Assembly (NCBI RefSeq): GCF_014905175.1
Contig: NC_057789.1
Coordinates: 2,356,001 to 2,420,000, forward strand
DNA from: Aphidius gifuensis
Taxonomy: Eukaryota; Arthropoda; Insecta; Hymenoptera; Braconidae
Length of the DNA: 64,000 nucleotides
Direction: 5' to 3'
The notes below the pieces were generated by a model. It was given only the letters and a program-made list of their open reading frames with translations, did not search any database and had not been told where the DNA came from. Shown here one piece after another: positions 1-11,674 of the stretch. The position numbers and the translations under genes are program-made. The stretch's first letter is position 1, and every line of letters starts with the position of its first letter.

Positions 1-359
1 AAGCTGTTGATATTTTATAATTATTTATAAATTTTATTATGCATCAACTATGTACACTCTAAACTTAAACGTTCTTGAATTTCATTATAGAAAAAAAAAA
101 AAGGCTTTTCGATAAGTCACGTTCTTATCATAATGAAATTTTTATTTTTTTTTTTATTTTTAAAAATAACAAGTGTCGTAAAACTGCTGTCAATAAAGCT
201 TTCATTATAATTTACCCTCCTGATGATTTATGAATAAACCAAATAAATAGTAAATGTATTATTTATAGATTTGAATTATTGAAAAAAAAGAAAAAAAATA
301 TATATAAAAACTTGGAAATAAAATCTATAAATTGTGGAGGGGAAAGTAAGAAAAATAAG

Positions 360-1958
360 ACATCGTCATCATGCTACTGCCTCGCCAATCAAAGTCCAGG
401 TTATTGGTAATGGTAAATTAAATTTATAATATAAAATTATTAAGCATAAATTATAAAAAATATATCAAGCAATAAATATATTAAACAGGAGACGTGACAA
501 AAATTGAACTGGAACTTGAAGAAGTTCCAGATGACATGAAAGAAAAACTTCCAGTAATACTTTTTGGTCCATTAACAGACACAAATACAACATCAATATT
601 AGCTGAAATAAATTCAACATATCCAGGTAAATGATTATCAATTATAAATAATCATTAATTAATATATTAAATGATTATTATTAAAATTCAGGTTATGCAA
701 AAGCTGGTAGTGTTGTTGTACGTACAGAAGAAGCATTGATAGTAACACTTGTTCTATTACTATGGGTTGCTGCAATTGCATTATTTTTTAATAGATGGGG
801 AAAAATAAGAATGTTGGAACCTTATCAGCCAAAATTTGAACGTGAACATCGATCAAGTTGTGCAATTATTGATACAAATACACTTCCAGTAAGTTAATTA
901 TTTAAATATACACACACAAAATTTAAAAGGTTTCTCATTTGATTATTTCCAAGCAATTATTGATTATATTACGCCTCAACTAATCTCTCTTATTATACTT
1001 TTAATTCCCCTCAAGCTATATTATCTAATGAAATGGAAAAAAAATAATATACTTTTATTTTTTTTTTTAAAAAAAACAGCTACGCACATGTTCGAAATTT
1101 AATATTCACTGTGTTGATCATTCACTGTGTGTATCACCAAATATTAACAACAATAGATTACGACAAAATAGTGTATTTGGTGATTCAAGTATGACACTAT
1201 TACCTGGTTATAATTCAAGATATCCACCAAGACGTTCAAAAAGTGCATTTGATTTACAATCAATTGGTGAAACAAATGGTCAAATAAATAATTCATCACC
1301 TGCACAATGTTTGAGTAAAGATAAAAAACTTGAAGAAGAAGAAGATGATGAAGATTGTGAGTTGAATAATGATGCATCATTAACAATAAATAATTTACAA
1401 AAATCATTGAATCCAATAAAATCATTTCAACGTGAACGTGGTATGAGTATATGTCAATTTGATAATAAAAATGATGTACATCAACAGCTTGTACGTCCAT
1501 TACAACGTGAACGTGGTATGAGTATTTGTCATTTTGATAGAATGGATGTATTGGCACATCCAATATTACCAAGAGAACGTGGTATGAGTATTTGTCATTT
1601 TGATAGAATGGATGTACTTGCTAGACCATTACCATCATCATCATTTATACGTGGTAGTCGTGCTAGTATATTTAATTCATCAATTGATAAAAATGATATT
1701 AATTTACGTAATCAATATCAACGTATTGGTAGTAGATCAAGCATTGGTAATATTGAAGTATCAAATAAATTCATTCAACATCGTATTAAAGATACACTTG
1801 GTGAATCACTTGGTAATAAAAATTTAACAACTGTTAATACAACAATAACTGGACATCGTAATAATCATCAACAAAATTTTCATAGTAATTTTAATGATGG
1901 TCCATCTTGTAGTAAAAGTTCTGATCATGTTCTTGGATATAATGCTACATGTCTTTAA
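360..1958 (+). CDS. Single-pass membrane protein with triplicated RERGMSIC motif (3' part of gene)
   Basis: I do not recognise the family. Four exons join in frame: about 360-412, 489-626, 692-888 and 1080-1958, all with GT-AG borders; the 5' exons lie outside the window. The first donor could also be at 407 instead of 413. An extracellular stretch with an EVPDD motif and two NxT/NxS sites (NTT, NST) is followed by one strong membrane helix (around ALIVTLVLLLWVAAIALFF, exon 3) and a basic stop-transfer segment (NRWGKIR). The cytoplasmic tail of about 300 residues is rich in Ser, Asn and Arg. It carries three copies of RERGMSIC(Q/H)FD and an acidic run (EEEEDDED). The layout suggests a type I receptor-like protein with a tail for phosphorylation or protein binding, but the function is unknown. 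Exon structure is well supported; identity is not. Confidence 0.7.
1431..1640 (+). repeat. In-frame tandem repeat coding for RERGMSIC(Q/H)FD x3
   Basis: Three in-frame copies begin at 1431, 1506 and 1572, giving units of 75 and 66 bases. The second and third are nearly identical over 16 residues (through FDRMDVLA), while the first differs after FD. The similarity of the last two copies suggests a later duplication. Confidence 0.85.
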
Positions 1959-4900
1959 ACAAAAAAAAAAACAAAGAATCTAGTCGAACGAAATTTTAAT
2001 AGTATTATTATTTTTTTTTTTATAAATAATTATTTCGAAGTTGTTTCGAAATTATTACTATAGATTTTTTATTTTATTTCTCTGTAGAAAACTTTTTAAA
2101 ATTTATTATTCAGTTGATTTAATTTTTTTTTTTAAATACATAGAAAATATTTCTATCGAGTTTTAAAGATTTCGAAAGAAATAATGTATTTTTATTTGTA
2201 TTATTTATTTTTTTATAAATACAAAAAGTCAAATTTAATTTGATTAAATATAAAAAGTATTAAAGAGTGAATTTAATACTTGTAAAGAATAAATAATAAC
2301 AATTTTACTTGTGGGTTATTAGAGTATCTGAGTCGATAGATCTTGAAGGGCGTATTTCAGCTTGAAAAATTGATGGCGATATTATACACATATTTATAAA
2401 AAAAAAAAATTGACAAGTGGAGAATTTTTTTTTATTTTATCAGCTGTGAACCTAATTCAATCCATCAAATTTATGTCGAAAAAAAATTTATAAGAGTAGG
2501 TCAAAATAGTATAAGCTATTATTTTATAACTATTGTTAAATTTATGATTTTAATATAAAATAATTGTGATTAATCACAGTTTTATTACTCGAGATTATTT
2601 GACGAAAAAAAAAAAGAAACAAGTTATATTCCAATCTACATTTCTTTATTTTATATTTTCTTCCTTCTCTTTGTACATTTATCAATGACTAAATTGATAT
2701 TTCTCTTTGATAAAAACGAGTATAGTATCTCTTATCTTTATCTCAATCTATCTCTACTTGTAAAATAAATTAATCTACTTTTTAAACTCTCTTCAAAAAA
2801 CTTCAAGGTCCTTGTAAGCATTTTTTTTTTATTTTTTATTTTCTCGATAATTATTGATGACACTGTGCCAATAAAAAAAAAAAGAATCCGTCTCAATAGA
2901 CTAGTTTTAAATAAGCTTGATATCAACTTATAAATAAAATAAAAAAAAATACTGTAGTACCTATAAATTCAATTACACACAAGAAAAAATTTAAACATTT
3001 TTTCAAAGCTAAAATATTTTTTTACAAAATGTTTTTTGAATATAAAAAAGAGAAAATATAAAATACAATTATTATGAAAATATTTAACAAAAGTATATAT
3101 ATTATATGCATAGATTAATTAACAATATATCAAATTATAAATAAATAAAAAATTATTATAAATTATTAAGTAGTAACATATACTAAAAATGTTTTTAAAA
3201 ATTAAATATATGGGACCTTCTAAAAACCATCTTAAACTCAATTTAAATTAAAAATGAAAATAGCTAATTAGTAATGTTATAAACAAGATGAAAAAAAGTA
3301 AAAAAAATATCTTTTATTTTAAAATAAAAATCTAAAATTGTATGGACCAGATAATGAGAGACTTTGTAACTTAAAAATTCAAAATATGTAATTGTTTATT
3401 GATAAATAAAAAAAAATATATATATACTGAAATTATTTGTTTTGTTTGTTAATAATAAAAAAGTAATTTCAAGTTTTTAATGGTACAATATTTTGTATGT
3501 TTAGCAGTTTTTTGTTTTTAGTTTTGCTGAGATTTCTAATCTTGATATAAATGAAATTCTCATGAGGAAAAAAATATAAACTGAGTCAGCAAACAAACAT
3601 ATTATTTTTTTGTGTGACACACAGCATCATTGATCCCAGAGGGATTCAACTAAAATATTTTCTGATTCTCACTATCATATACACATTTAATGTCTAGCTA
3701 TTTATTTTTTTTTCTTTTTATTTTCGGTCGATAGTTTTATCTATTTATTTTTTTTGGGTTTATGCCTTTTGTCACGACCGGAATTATACATCTATATATT
3801 TTTTTATGACTGTTTTTTACTTCATAATAAAAATATGATATTAAAATAAATAAATAAATAAGCAGCTGTTTTTTTTTATGATAATATAAACAACAAACAA
3901 GTGCTTGTTTTAAATATTTTAAAAATAATTTCTAACATTGCAATAATGTTAGAAAAAAAATACTAGTCTTGTTTGAATTATAGAAATATTTTGCCAGTGT
4001 AATTATGTGTAATTAATAAAGATAAATAGTTGAAATTTTCATGAAGCTAAATATGAAATGATCAACTGTTTGATTTGATTTTATAACATGAAATATACTT
4101 TTCGTTTTAATTAATAACCACATTCGTTTTGGAGAAATACTAGAGTCGTTCAAATTTTCATTAAAATTATTAAATTATATAAGTAAATAGGTTAATTTAA
4201 TTATTTTAAATATTAAATCAAACCTTGTAATTTAATTTTCAGTCTCTCAAATGAAATATGCATAAATGAAATATGCATATAAATGTCGTCAAGAAGATAA
4301 TCAAATTTTGCATTGCGGCTCATGTTCATATATCTAAATTAAACAAAAATAATATTAAAAATATTATACATTTATTAATTATAAATTGAATAATAAACTA
4401 ATTATTTATAATATTTAATTGCAAATTATAATATTAATGAAGCTAACCTCATGTTGTTGTTGAAAAAACCCAAATGTCTTTTCTTTGTCATCTTGAATAT
4501 TTTTCATATTTATTTATTATTTATTTATTTAATTTGAAACAATTATTTTTTTCTTACAATAAATAATCTTTGGAGCAAAAATCAAATAGTTTTTCAACAT
4601 GTCTACTTGCCTGATTCATCAAATGCCCCAACAAATGTTTTTTTATTTTTTTTTTTTTTTCAAATCGAAACATCGGTACAACAAACATCTTCAATACCGG
4701 TTAAACAATCTTTTTTTTTTTAATTTTTATATTGTTTATAATTTAAAAATAATAAATGCAACAATTGTTTTTTTTTTTTTTCAATGATTAATAATAATAT
4801 TATAATTATTTTGAATATTAAATTATATATTTACAATTAATTAGTGTATTTGTTATTATTTATTAGACGCCATTTTGTGACGTTTGTTATTTTTGAATAT

Positions 4901-5391
4901 AATTTCGGTTAAAATATGTTGGAAAAAATATGACGCTTTCATCGTGTTCTCTCTCTTTCTCATCAGTAAATAATTGAGAAAAAGCCGGTATTATTTCTTT
5001 GGATTTATAAAGAGAGCAATTAATTTTTTTATTTATAAAAATTAATAAATTAAATGTAAATATTAATTTGTGTTCATGATAATAATTATTTGTGTTAAAT
5101 ATATTTAATTCAATGTGCAGGAGTGTGATAAAATAAAAACTACAAACTAGCCTAAAAAAAAAAAATATACAAATATATAAATAATTAATAATAACAATCA
5201 AAATAGTTAAAAAAAAAAAAAAAGTGTGTGGTTTAATTTATTTTTAATAATAATTAAATAAACACTCAAAGTTTTACTCAACAAACTGTTGCTAATGTAT
5301 ATTTATTATTATTATCATTATCATAAATAATAATTTGTTGTATCCTGGTGTCTGTATTTATTGTCAACAATAAGATAAATTAATAATCAAG
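1959..5391. other. Intergenic region: 3' UTR of the membrane gene and 5' flank of kinesin-14
   Basis: This stretch is extremely AT-rich. No conserved coding exon is visible. It should hold the long 3' UTR of the upstream gene and the promoter and 5' UTR of kinesin-14. A direct tandem duplication of a 16-base unit (AAATGAAATATGCAT-type) lies near 4250-4280. A weak two-exon minus-strand micro-ORF at 4.3-4.5 kb is discussed under rejected items. Confidence 0.5.
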
Positions 5392-5460
5392 GTTAGTAAA
5401 TTGTTTTGTTATTAACTATGAGTACTAATTAATAAATATTAATAATTATTTTATTTACAG
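5392..5460 (+). other. Intron in the 5' UTR of kinesin-14
   Basis: Donor AAG/GTTAGT at 5392 and acceptor TTTACAG ending at 5460 enclose 69 bases. The start codon follows immediately, so the whole coding sequence lies in one exon. Confidence 0.7.
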
Positions 5461-7491
5461 ATGGCATCTCGTTTGCCAATGCCAAAGATAGGCTTAAAAA
5501 AATCAACAAGTACAAGTGAAGTTAATAATTTAAAGACTGTAAATGATAATATGAATGGTACAAATAAAAATAATGCAAAATCACAACAAAATTTAACAGC
5601 ATCAAGTATCATAAATAAAACAGCAAAAACACTTCGTGTTAATGAAAATAAACCACCAATACAACCACTGTCACGTTCTCGAACAGTTGGTGCAATAACA
5701 CGTGGTACAACAACATCATCAAAACCTTCAACAACAACATCAACAACACTTGCAACTAAAACAGCTATTAAACGACCAGCAACAGCAGCAGCATCATCAA
5801 CAATTGCTGCTAAAAGAACAAGACCAGGTATAACTGGTAATTCAAGTCTAAATAAAACAACACGTCCTGGTGTTGGTGTTACAACAAAAACAACATTAAC
5901 AACAAAACCAGCAGCATCATCAGCAGCAGCTAAAATAAGTAAATGGGACTGGAAAGGAAGATTTGGTCTTGTTAATGATGAATTAACAGCTTTAAAAGAA
6001 AAACATAAATTCATTGCTGGTGATTATGATGAATTAAAAAATATTGTTGATGATTTAAAAACACGTGAAAATGAAACATCAATTAAAAATGAACAACTTA
6101 AATTAAATAATGATAAATTAATAGCTGATTATAAAAAAGCTGAAAATGATGTTAATAAATTAATTGAAAAAAATAAATTGTTAGACAATGAATTAAAAGA
6201 ATCACAAGAAACAAATGAAATAATAAGTAAATCATTAGAAAAATATAAAAAAACATGTGATGAACAAGAAGATAAATTAATAAAACATAAAAGTCAAGTA
6301 CGAATTTTAGAGAATGAATTGAATGACAAAAAAGATACCATTGATGAACAAGTAAAACTAATCAAAGATTTACAAGAACTTGTACATGGTATGGACAAAG
6401 ACAGACGTAACTTACATAACACAATACAAGAATTAAAAGGGAATATAAGAGTATTTTGTAGAGTTCGTCCGAAAATTGATAAAGAAACAATGAAAATACC
6501 ATGTTCCATTAATTATCTTGATGAGTGCACAATGGAGATTGGTAGAGCTGATGGTTCTGATGCTGTTAGTTGTACTGGTAAATCACGTGGAACAAAGCAA
6601 GAGTTTACATTTGATAAAATATTCCCACCAACTGCAACACAAGCTGATGTGTTTGAAGAGCTATCAATGCTTGTACAGTCAGCACTTGAGGGGTATAATG
6701 TTTGTGTGTTTGCATATGGTCAAACTGGTTCTGGTAAAACATACACAATGGAAGGTGCATGTAATCCAGACTATGAAGGTATGATACCGAGAACAGTTAG
6801 ACATATATTCAAAGAAATGGAAGAATTCAAATTACTTGGTTGGGAGTACAAGGTTGAAGCAAGTTTTTTGGAGATATATAATGAACATATTGTTGATTTG
6901 CTGGATTCAAAACAAAAAAATCATGAAATACGTATGACAGATGCAAAAGGTACTGATTTGTATGTTACAAATTTGAAAACAGTTGAAATTAATTGCCCAG
7001 ATGAGTTACACATGTGGCTAAGAACAGCACAACAAAATCGTGCTGTTGCTGCAACAAAAGCCAATGATAGATCAAGTCGATCACACTCAGTTGCACGTAT
7101 TAGATTAATTGCAACACATGCAGTTAAAGAAGAAATGTGTGTTGGTAATTTAAATCTTGTTGATCTTGCTGGTTCAGAAAGATTAAAAAATGAAGAAGCT
7201 GCTAGAACAACTGAGACTAAAAATATTAATAAATCATTGGCTAATTTGGGTAATGTCATATTGGCATTATTGAAAAAACAAGATCATGTGCCATATAGAA
7301 ATTCTAAATTAACACATCTTTTGATGCCATCACTTGGTGGTAATTCAAAGACACTGATGTTGTTAAATATATCACCACTTGATGAGTGTTTCAATGAGAC
7401 ATTAAATTCGTTGAGATTTGCCAGTAATGTCAACAGTTGTAAAACTGGAAATATCAAAAAATCCAAGACAACTATCCAATCAACAAATTAA
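5461..7491 (+). CDS. ncd: Kinesin-14 motor (Ncd / KIFC1-like), minus-end directed
   Basis: Intronless coding exon of 676 residues. The ATG falls directly after an acceptor (TTTACAG at 5454-5460), so a 5' UTR intron (about 5392-5460) is likely. Order: basic Ser/Thr/Ala-rich tail (1-160) for microtubule binding, coiled coil (about 165-325), then a C-terminal motor. The neck-motor junction KGNIRVFCRVRP (about 326-337) has the GN pair typical of minus-end kinesin-14 motors. ATPase motifs are complete: P-loop GQTGSGKT (420-427), switch I NDRSSRSH (535-542) and switch II DLAGSE (568-573). The family bundles and focuses spindle microtubules in mitosis and meiosis. Length matches Drosophila Ncd and human KIFC1. 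The gene is tail-to-tail with COA8. Identification is very secure; the symbol is by orthology. Confidence 0.95.
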   Translation: MASRLPMPKIGLKKSTSTSEVNNLKTVNDNMNGTNKNNAKSQQNLTASSIINKTAKTLRVNENKPPIQPLSRSRTVGAITRGTTTSSKPSTTTSTTLATKTAIKRPATAAASSTIAAKRTRPGITGNSSLNKTTRPGVGVTTKTTLTTKPAASSAAAKISKWDWKGRFGLVNDELTALKEKHKFIAGDYDELKNIVDDLKTRENETSIKNEQLKLNNDKLIADYKKAENDVNKLIEKNKLLDNELKESQETNEIISKSLEKYKKTCDEQEDKLIKHKSQVRILENELNDKKDTIDEQVKLIKDLQELVHGMDKDRRNLHNTIQELKGNIRVFCRVRPKIDKETMKIPCSINYLDECTMEIGRADGSDAVSCTGKSRGTKQEFTFDKIFPPTATQADVFEELSMLVQSALEGYNVCVFAYGQTGSGKTYTMEGACNPDYEGMIPRTVRHIFKEMEEFKLLGWEYKVEASFLEIYNEHIVDLLDSKQKNHEIRMTDAKGTDLYVTNLKTVEINCPDELHMWLRTAQQNRAVAATKANDRSSRSHSVARIRLIATHAVKEEMCVGNLNLVDLAGSERLKNEEAARTTETKNINKSLANLGNVILALLKKQDHVPYRNSKLTHLLMPSLGGNSKTLMLLNISPLDECFNETLNSLRFASNVNSCKTGNIKKSKTTIQSTN

Positions 7492-7907
7492 TTATTTACT
7501 TGGAACAATTATATTTTTTATTTCAATTACAATTTAAGATTATCATCTACTTTTATTTTATAATTATTTGACCATTCAAACATCAGTTTTTTTTTAAAAA
7601 AAATATGTTCAGCAAGTCTTGTTCTTTTTTTTATTTTTATTTGCTTTTTTTATTTGCTAAATTTTTTAAAATAGCAGATAAATTATTATTATCATATTTT
7701 TTTTTTTACAATTGTAATTTTAGGTTATTTAAAAATTTATAAACAATATTTAAAATAAAATTATAATTTGTAGGAATTTAAAAATTTGGATTAATAATAA
7801 AACAAATATATTTCTTATATTTCAAGATTAATGATTTTTTCGTTTTTTATAATTTAATTAATTACTTGTCTAGATAACTGGTTGATTTTTTTTTATTAAC
7901 AATTTAT
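7492..7907. other. Convergent intergenic spacer (kinesin-14 / COA8)
   Basis: Only about 416 bases separate the two stop codons. The spacer is AT-rich with several poly-T runs and must hold both 3' UTRs, which may overlap. I see no gene in it. Confidence 0.6.
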
Positions 7908-8512
7908 TTATTTAAATTTTAACTTTGATAATCTTACTTTAATTTCGAGTATTAAAATTTTTAAATTTTGTTTATACCAAGAAATATTATAGTCAATATG
8001 ATTTTTCCAATTTTTGTCTAAAAAATTTTTATAAAACACTGACATTTCATCAGCAGTCACTGAGTCTTTTCCATTGACCATTAATTTTTTTTGAAATTCT
8101 TTTCTTTCCTATCAAATAATACAACAAAAATATTAAATTAATTTATTATTAATTAATTGAAATAATAAATAAATCATCTTACTGTTGTGAATTTTGTATT
8201 GTGATCTGACCAAAATTTATGATTCCATTTTTGTGTTTTATCTCTAGCTTCTCTGTATAATTTTTCAGTCTCTGTTTCATTATCATTTTTTTTAAATATT
8301 ATCTTTCTCAAGTTAGAGATGTCATCAGCAGGTCCAATTTTATCAACATCACCTGGTTCAGGCACTTGTTCAGTTGCTTTGAGGTTATGGTTTGTTAACT
8401 AAATTAAAATAATTCAATTAAAAAATATTACAAGACAAATTCAATTAATTTTTACCTTTGAGTATGATTGTTTAATTATTTGAAGATGTTTTAATTTTTG
8501 ATAGCTCATCAT
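7908..8512 (-). CDS. COA8: Cytochrome c oxidase assembly factor 8 (COA8/APOPT1)
   Basis: Three exons on the minus strand, 8512-8456, 8398-8183 and 8108-7908, all phase 0, give 157 residues. Family landmarks run in order: IGPADDISNLR (human form IGPPDKYSNLRP), LYREARDKTQKWNHKFW, then the acidic-basic helix ERKEFQKKL, and the C-terminal block ADEMSVFYKNFLDKNWKNH with the aromatic DYNISWYK motif. The family protects and assembles mitochondrial complex IV; the basic N-terminus is consistent with matrix import. Two ATGs stand in tandem at the start (8512 and 8509). It lies downstream of the DDX43-like gene in the same orientation, about 0.7 kb away. Identification rests on motif order and overall length. 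Confidence 0.9.
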
Positions 8513-9217
8513 TTTAATATTTTTTTTGTGTACATCAATGTTTATATAATTTCTGTCATTTAGGTTTTATTTTGTATTTGTTTGTATATGGTTTGTATTC
8601 AACTATTCCTACTATTACACCACTCATACATGTATTCAAAAAATATACATGTGATCCAATGTGACCACATGGCTTATGGCCATTGTTATTGAGTATTGTT
8701 GTCAATTGTTGCAATTTTAAATGATATTATTATGGTGTATTTTGTATGAATTAGCTAGTAAAAATATCAAATATACAAACACTTAATTTTAAATAAATAA
8801 AAACAAACAATTGTATAATAATTTTTCTAATTTTTTACCTTTTTTTTTTATTAACTCATTATTACTAAGAACGAAATAAAGTATTTTTCATTAATTAACA
8901 TCATTAATATAATTAAATCAATGACAAAAAACAAAAAAAAAAAAAAAACAAAATCATAAATGATAAATGAAATATTTTCATACGAAAAATAATGTCAAGA
9001 CTTTTTTTTTTAGCTCTTGATTAAGATAAATGCATCATAATACAATATATACACAAAGTCATATATATTTATACTTAATCGTAATTATTATATAATTATT
9101 AAAAATAATAATATTTTTATCACGTTGAAAACAAAAACAAAAAAAAAAAATTAGCACCCTTGTGTGCTGAGGTAAGTATTTTGTACTTTGATGCATCAAC
9201 TAATTTTTGGTAATGCT
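8513..9217. other. Spacer: COA8 promoter and DDX43-like 3' UTR
   Basis: This is an AT-rich stretch of about 700 bases between two minus-strand genes. It should contain the COA8 promoter next to 8513 and the 3' UTR of the helicase next to 9217. The segment at 8640-8700 (GATCCAATGTGACC and neighbours) is less AT-rich than its surroundings. No coding exon is seen. Confidence 0.5.
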
Positions 9218-11674
9218 TTACCAACGATTACCTCCACGTCCACCACCACCACCACCTCCACGTCCTCCACCACCTCCACGACCTCGTCCACCACCACCAC
9301 GTCCTCTACCTCTAAATCCTCCTCCACCATCAAGACGTTCAAGCTCTTTTTCTTCGTCTTTACGTTTTCTCCAACTATCATAACGATCAGCCATGTTGTA
9401 CAACTCCTCTGGTATTTCTTGGCTAGCTTCCTATAATTTAAAATAAATAATTAAGTCAGTTAATTAATTGATTGATTAATTGTTAAAGATAATGAATGAA
9501 AATTTCACCTCAAGTATTGCTAATAGTTGTCGTGCAACTGACCAATTTCCTCTTGTAAATAAACTAATACTTTCACCCGTTTTACCAGCTCTACCAGTTC
9601 TTCCAACACGATGTACATATTCCTCAACGTCTTTTGGAAAATCATAATTAAATACATGTGTTATATCATTAATATCAATTCCTCTACTAGCAACATCAGT
9701 TGCCAATAATATATTAACTTCACCATCTCTAATATCTTCAAGTGCTTGTTCTCTGTCTGATTGATCACGTCCACCATGCATACTTTGACAATTAACACCA
9801 GCAAGTGCAAGTTCACTTGATATATCATCAACTCTACTTTTTTTACAAAAAAATACAATAACTTTATCATTATCTTTCATTGTTTTAAAAAATTCACGTA
9901 AATGATATGTTTTATCTTCATCATCAACAACAAGTATTGTTTGACGTACACTATGTGCAGCTGTTAAATCAAGTGAACCAACACATACTTGTATTGGATC
10001 TTGCATATATGATTGTGCAAGACGACGTACACCAGCTGGCCATGTTGCACTTGTCATAACTGTTTGACGATCTGGTCTAACATCAAGTAATGTTTTTCTA
10101 ATTTGTGGCTCAAATCCCATATCTAACATTCTATCAGCTTCATCAAGTACAAGATATGTTACATCTTCAACTTTTAATTCACCAGCCATAACTAAATCAT
10201 TTAATCTACCTGGTGTTGCAATAACAATTTGTACACCTTTTTTTATTGATGTTATTTGTTCACGTCTATCACCACCACCAAATACTGTTACAGCTTTAAT
10301 ACCACGATAACTATATTTACTAGCTTCTTTACTAATTTGTTGTGCAAGTTCTCTTGTTGGTGCCATTATTAATACACTTGGACCAACACGTTCTTCACGT
10401 GGTGTTTTTTGTCCATCAATATGTATTAATGCTGGTAATAAAAATGCCAATGTTTTACCAGTACCAGTTTGTGCAATACCAATCATATCTTTACCACTTA
10501 ATAATATTGGCCATGCTTGTGATTGTATTGGACTTGGTTTTTCAAAACCAACTTTTTTTATTTCATTTAATATATCTGGATAATTATGAAATGCTTGATT
10601 AAATGTTGTTATTGGATTTGGTACTTTTGGTTTATCACTTTCTGGCTCAAATACATAACGACATTCAATACCATTTTTTTCTTTTCTAATACGTGCAACA
10701 TCTTCATCTGTTAAATTAGCAACTTCTGGTAATTCTTGATAAAAAACTTTAATAAGTGGCTTTAAATTTGCCCATCTTTGTTTTTGAAATTCTTCATGTT
10801 CTTTATTTGCTGATGTCCAATCAAAATTACTAAAATCAAGAGGATCTTCTTCTACATCTTGTTTTGTAGTTTCACATTTTTTTTCATCTGGTGTTTGATT
10901 CCACATAGATTCATTTTTATTTTCATATGATGATTGTGTTTTTTGATGTTGTTCTGATTTATATTTATTATCTCTTGATTGTCCACCCCATGCAGATTCA
11001 TTTTTATTGTCATTTGATGATTGAGATACTTGTTTATTATTACTCATTGATTGGTCTTCCCATGAATCATTATTTTGTTGACCATCATTATAATTATTAC
11101 GAGATGATTGTTGATAATTATTGCGAGATGATTGCTGATAATTATTGCGAGATGATTGTTGATCATTATTACGAGATGATGGTCGATCATTATTACGAGA
11201 TGATTGTTGATCATTATTACGGGATGATGGTCGATCATTATTACGAGATGATTGTTGATCATTATTACGAGATGATTGTGGATCATAATTGCGAGATGGT
11301 GGTGAATCTATTAATTTTTGAATCAATTCTTTAGCTTTATTTTGTGATTCTTTTGATCCTGATATACGAGCAGTTGATGCAGCATTATAACCATTTGTTT
11401 TATCAATTTCAATTTTAGCACCAGATTCAGTTTGTAGTTCTCTAATCATAGAACCACCACGTCCAATAACTCTACCAATTGTACCTTCTGGCAAAGGAAA
11501 TAACATGACATCCTCATCGTCTCCATAATTTCTATTAGTATTTTTCCATTCACGTTTTTGTGGATATGAATTTCTGTCATTGTTGTATTCACGACGATCA
11601 TGACCACGTGAATTTTTTGATTGACCACGACCACTATTGTCATTCCCATCATTTGACTGATTCTCCCAATCCAT
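9218..11674 (-). CDS. DDX43: KH-domain DEAD-box RNA helicase (DDX43-like)
   Basis: Two exons, 11674-9509 and 9430-9218, joined in phase 0, give about 792 residues. Residues 52-122 form a KH domain with the GxxG loop (VIGRGGS). An RNN-rich octapeptide repeat follows (about 128-195). The helicase core carries all motifs: AQTGTGKT (about 400), PTRELA, TPGRL, DEAD, SAT, the ATDVASRGID block and HRVGRTGRAG. The last exon adds an RGG-type tail of Gly and Arg ending in NRW. KH plus DEAD is the architecture of DDX43 (HAGE), an ATP-dependent RNA unwinding enzyme. The donor CTTGAG/GTGAAA is weaker than consensus. A 5' UTR intron (about 11676-11969) ends just before the start codon (TTATAG/AATGG). The family is certain; exact orthology is slightly less so. 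Confidence 0.92.
11090..11293 (-). repeat. 24-base in-frame minisatellite in the helicase (RNND/Y-QQ/RP-SS x8)
   Basis: About 8.25 copies of a 24-base unit encode RNNDQQSS and RNNDRPSS octapeptides, with RNNYQQSS at the C-terminal end. The QQ and RP forms alternate in the middle, which suggests expansion as a 48-base double unit. The array sits in the linker between the KH domain and the helicase core and is likely to vary in length. Confidence 0.9.

Noticed and set aside
4320..4510. Minus-strand two-exon micro-ORF (MKNIQDDKEKTFGFF start, spliced to a second short exon)
   Set aside because: A GT-AG pair can be drawn, but the product is only about 30 residues, the donor (GTTAGC) is weak and no conserved motif is present. 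I cannot support it as a gene.
5451..6014. 187-codon minus-strand ORF over the kinesin tail
   Set aside because: Antisense to low-complexity Thr/Ala/Lys codons of kinesin-14; no domain and no promoter or splice context.
9188..9436. Thr/Ser-rich ORF on the plus strand
   Set aside because: It is the antisense shadow of the Gly/Arg-rich last exon of the helicase.
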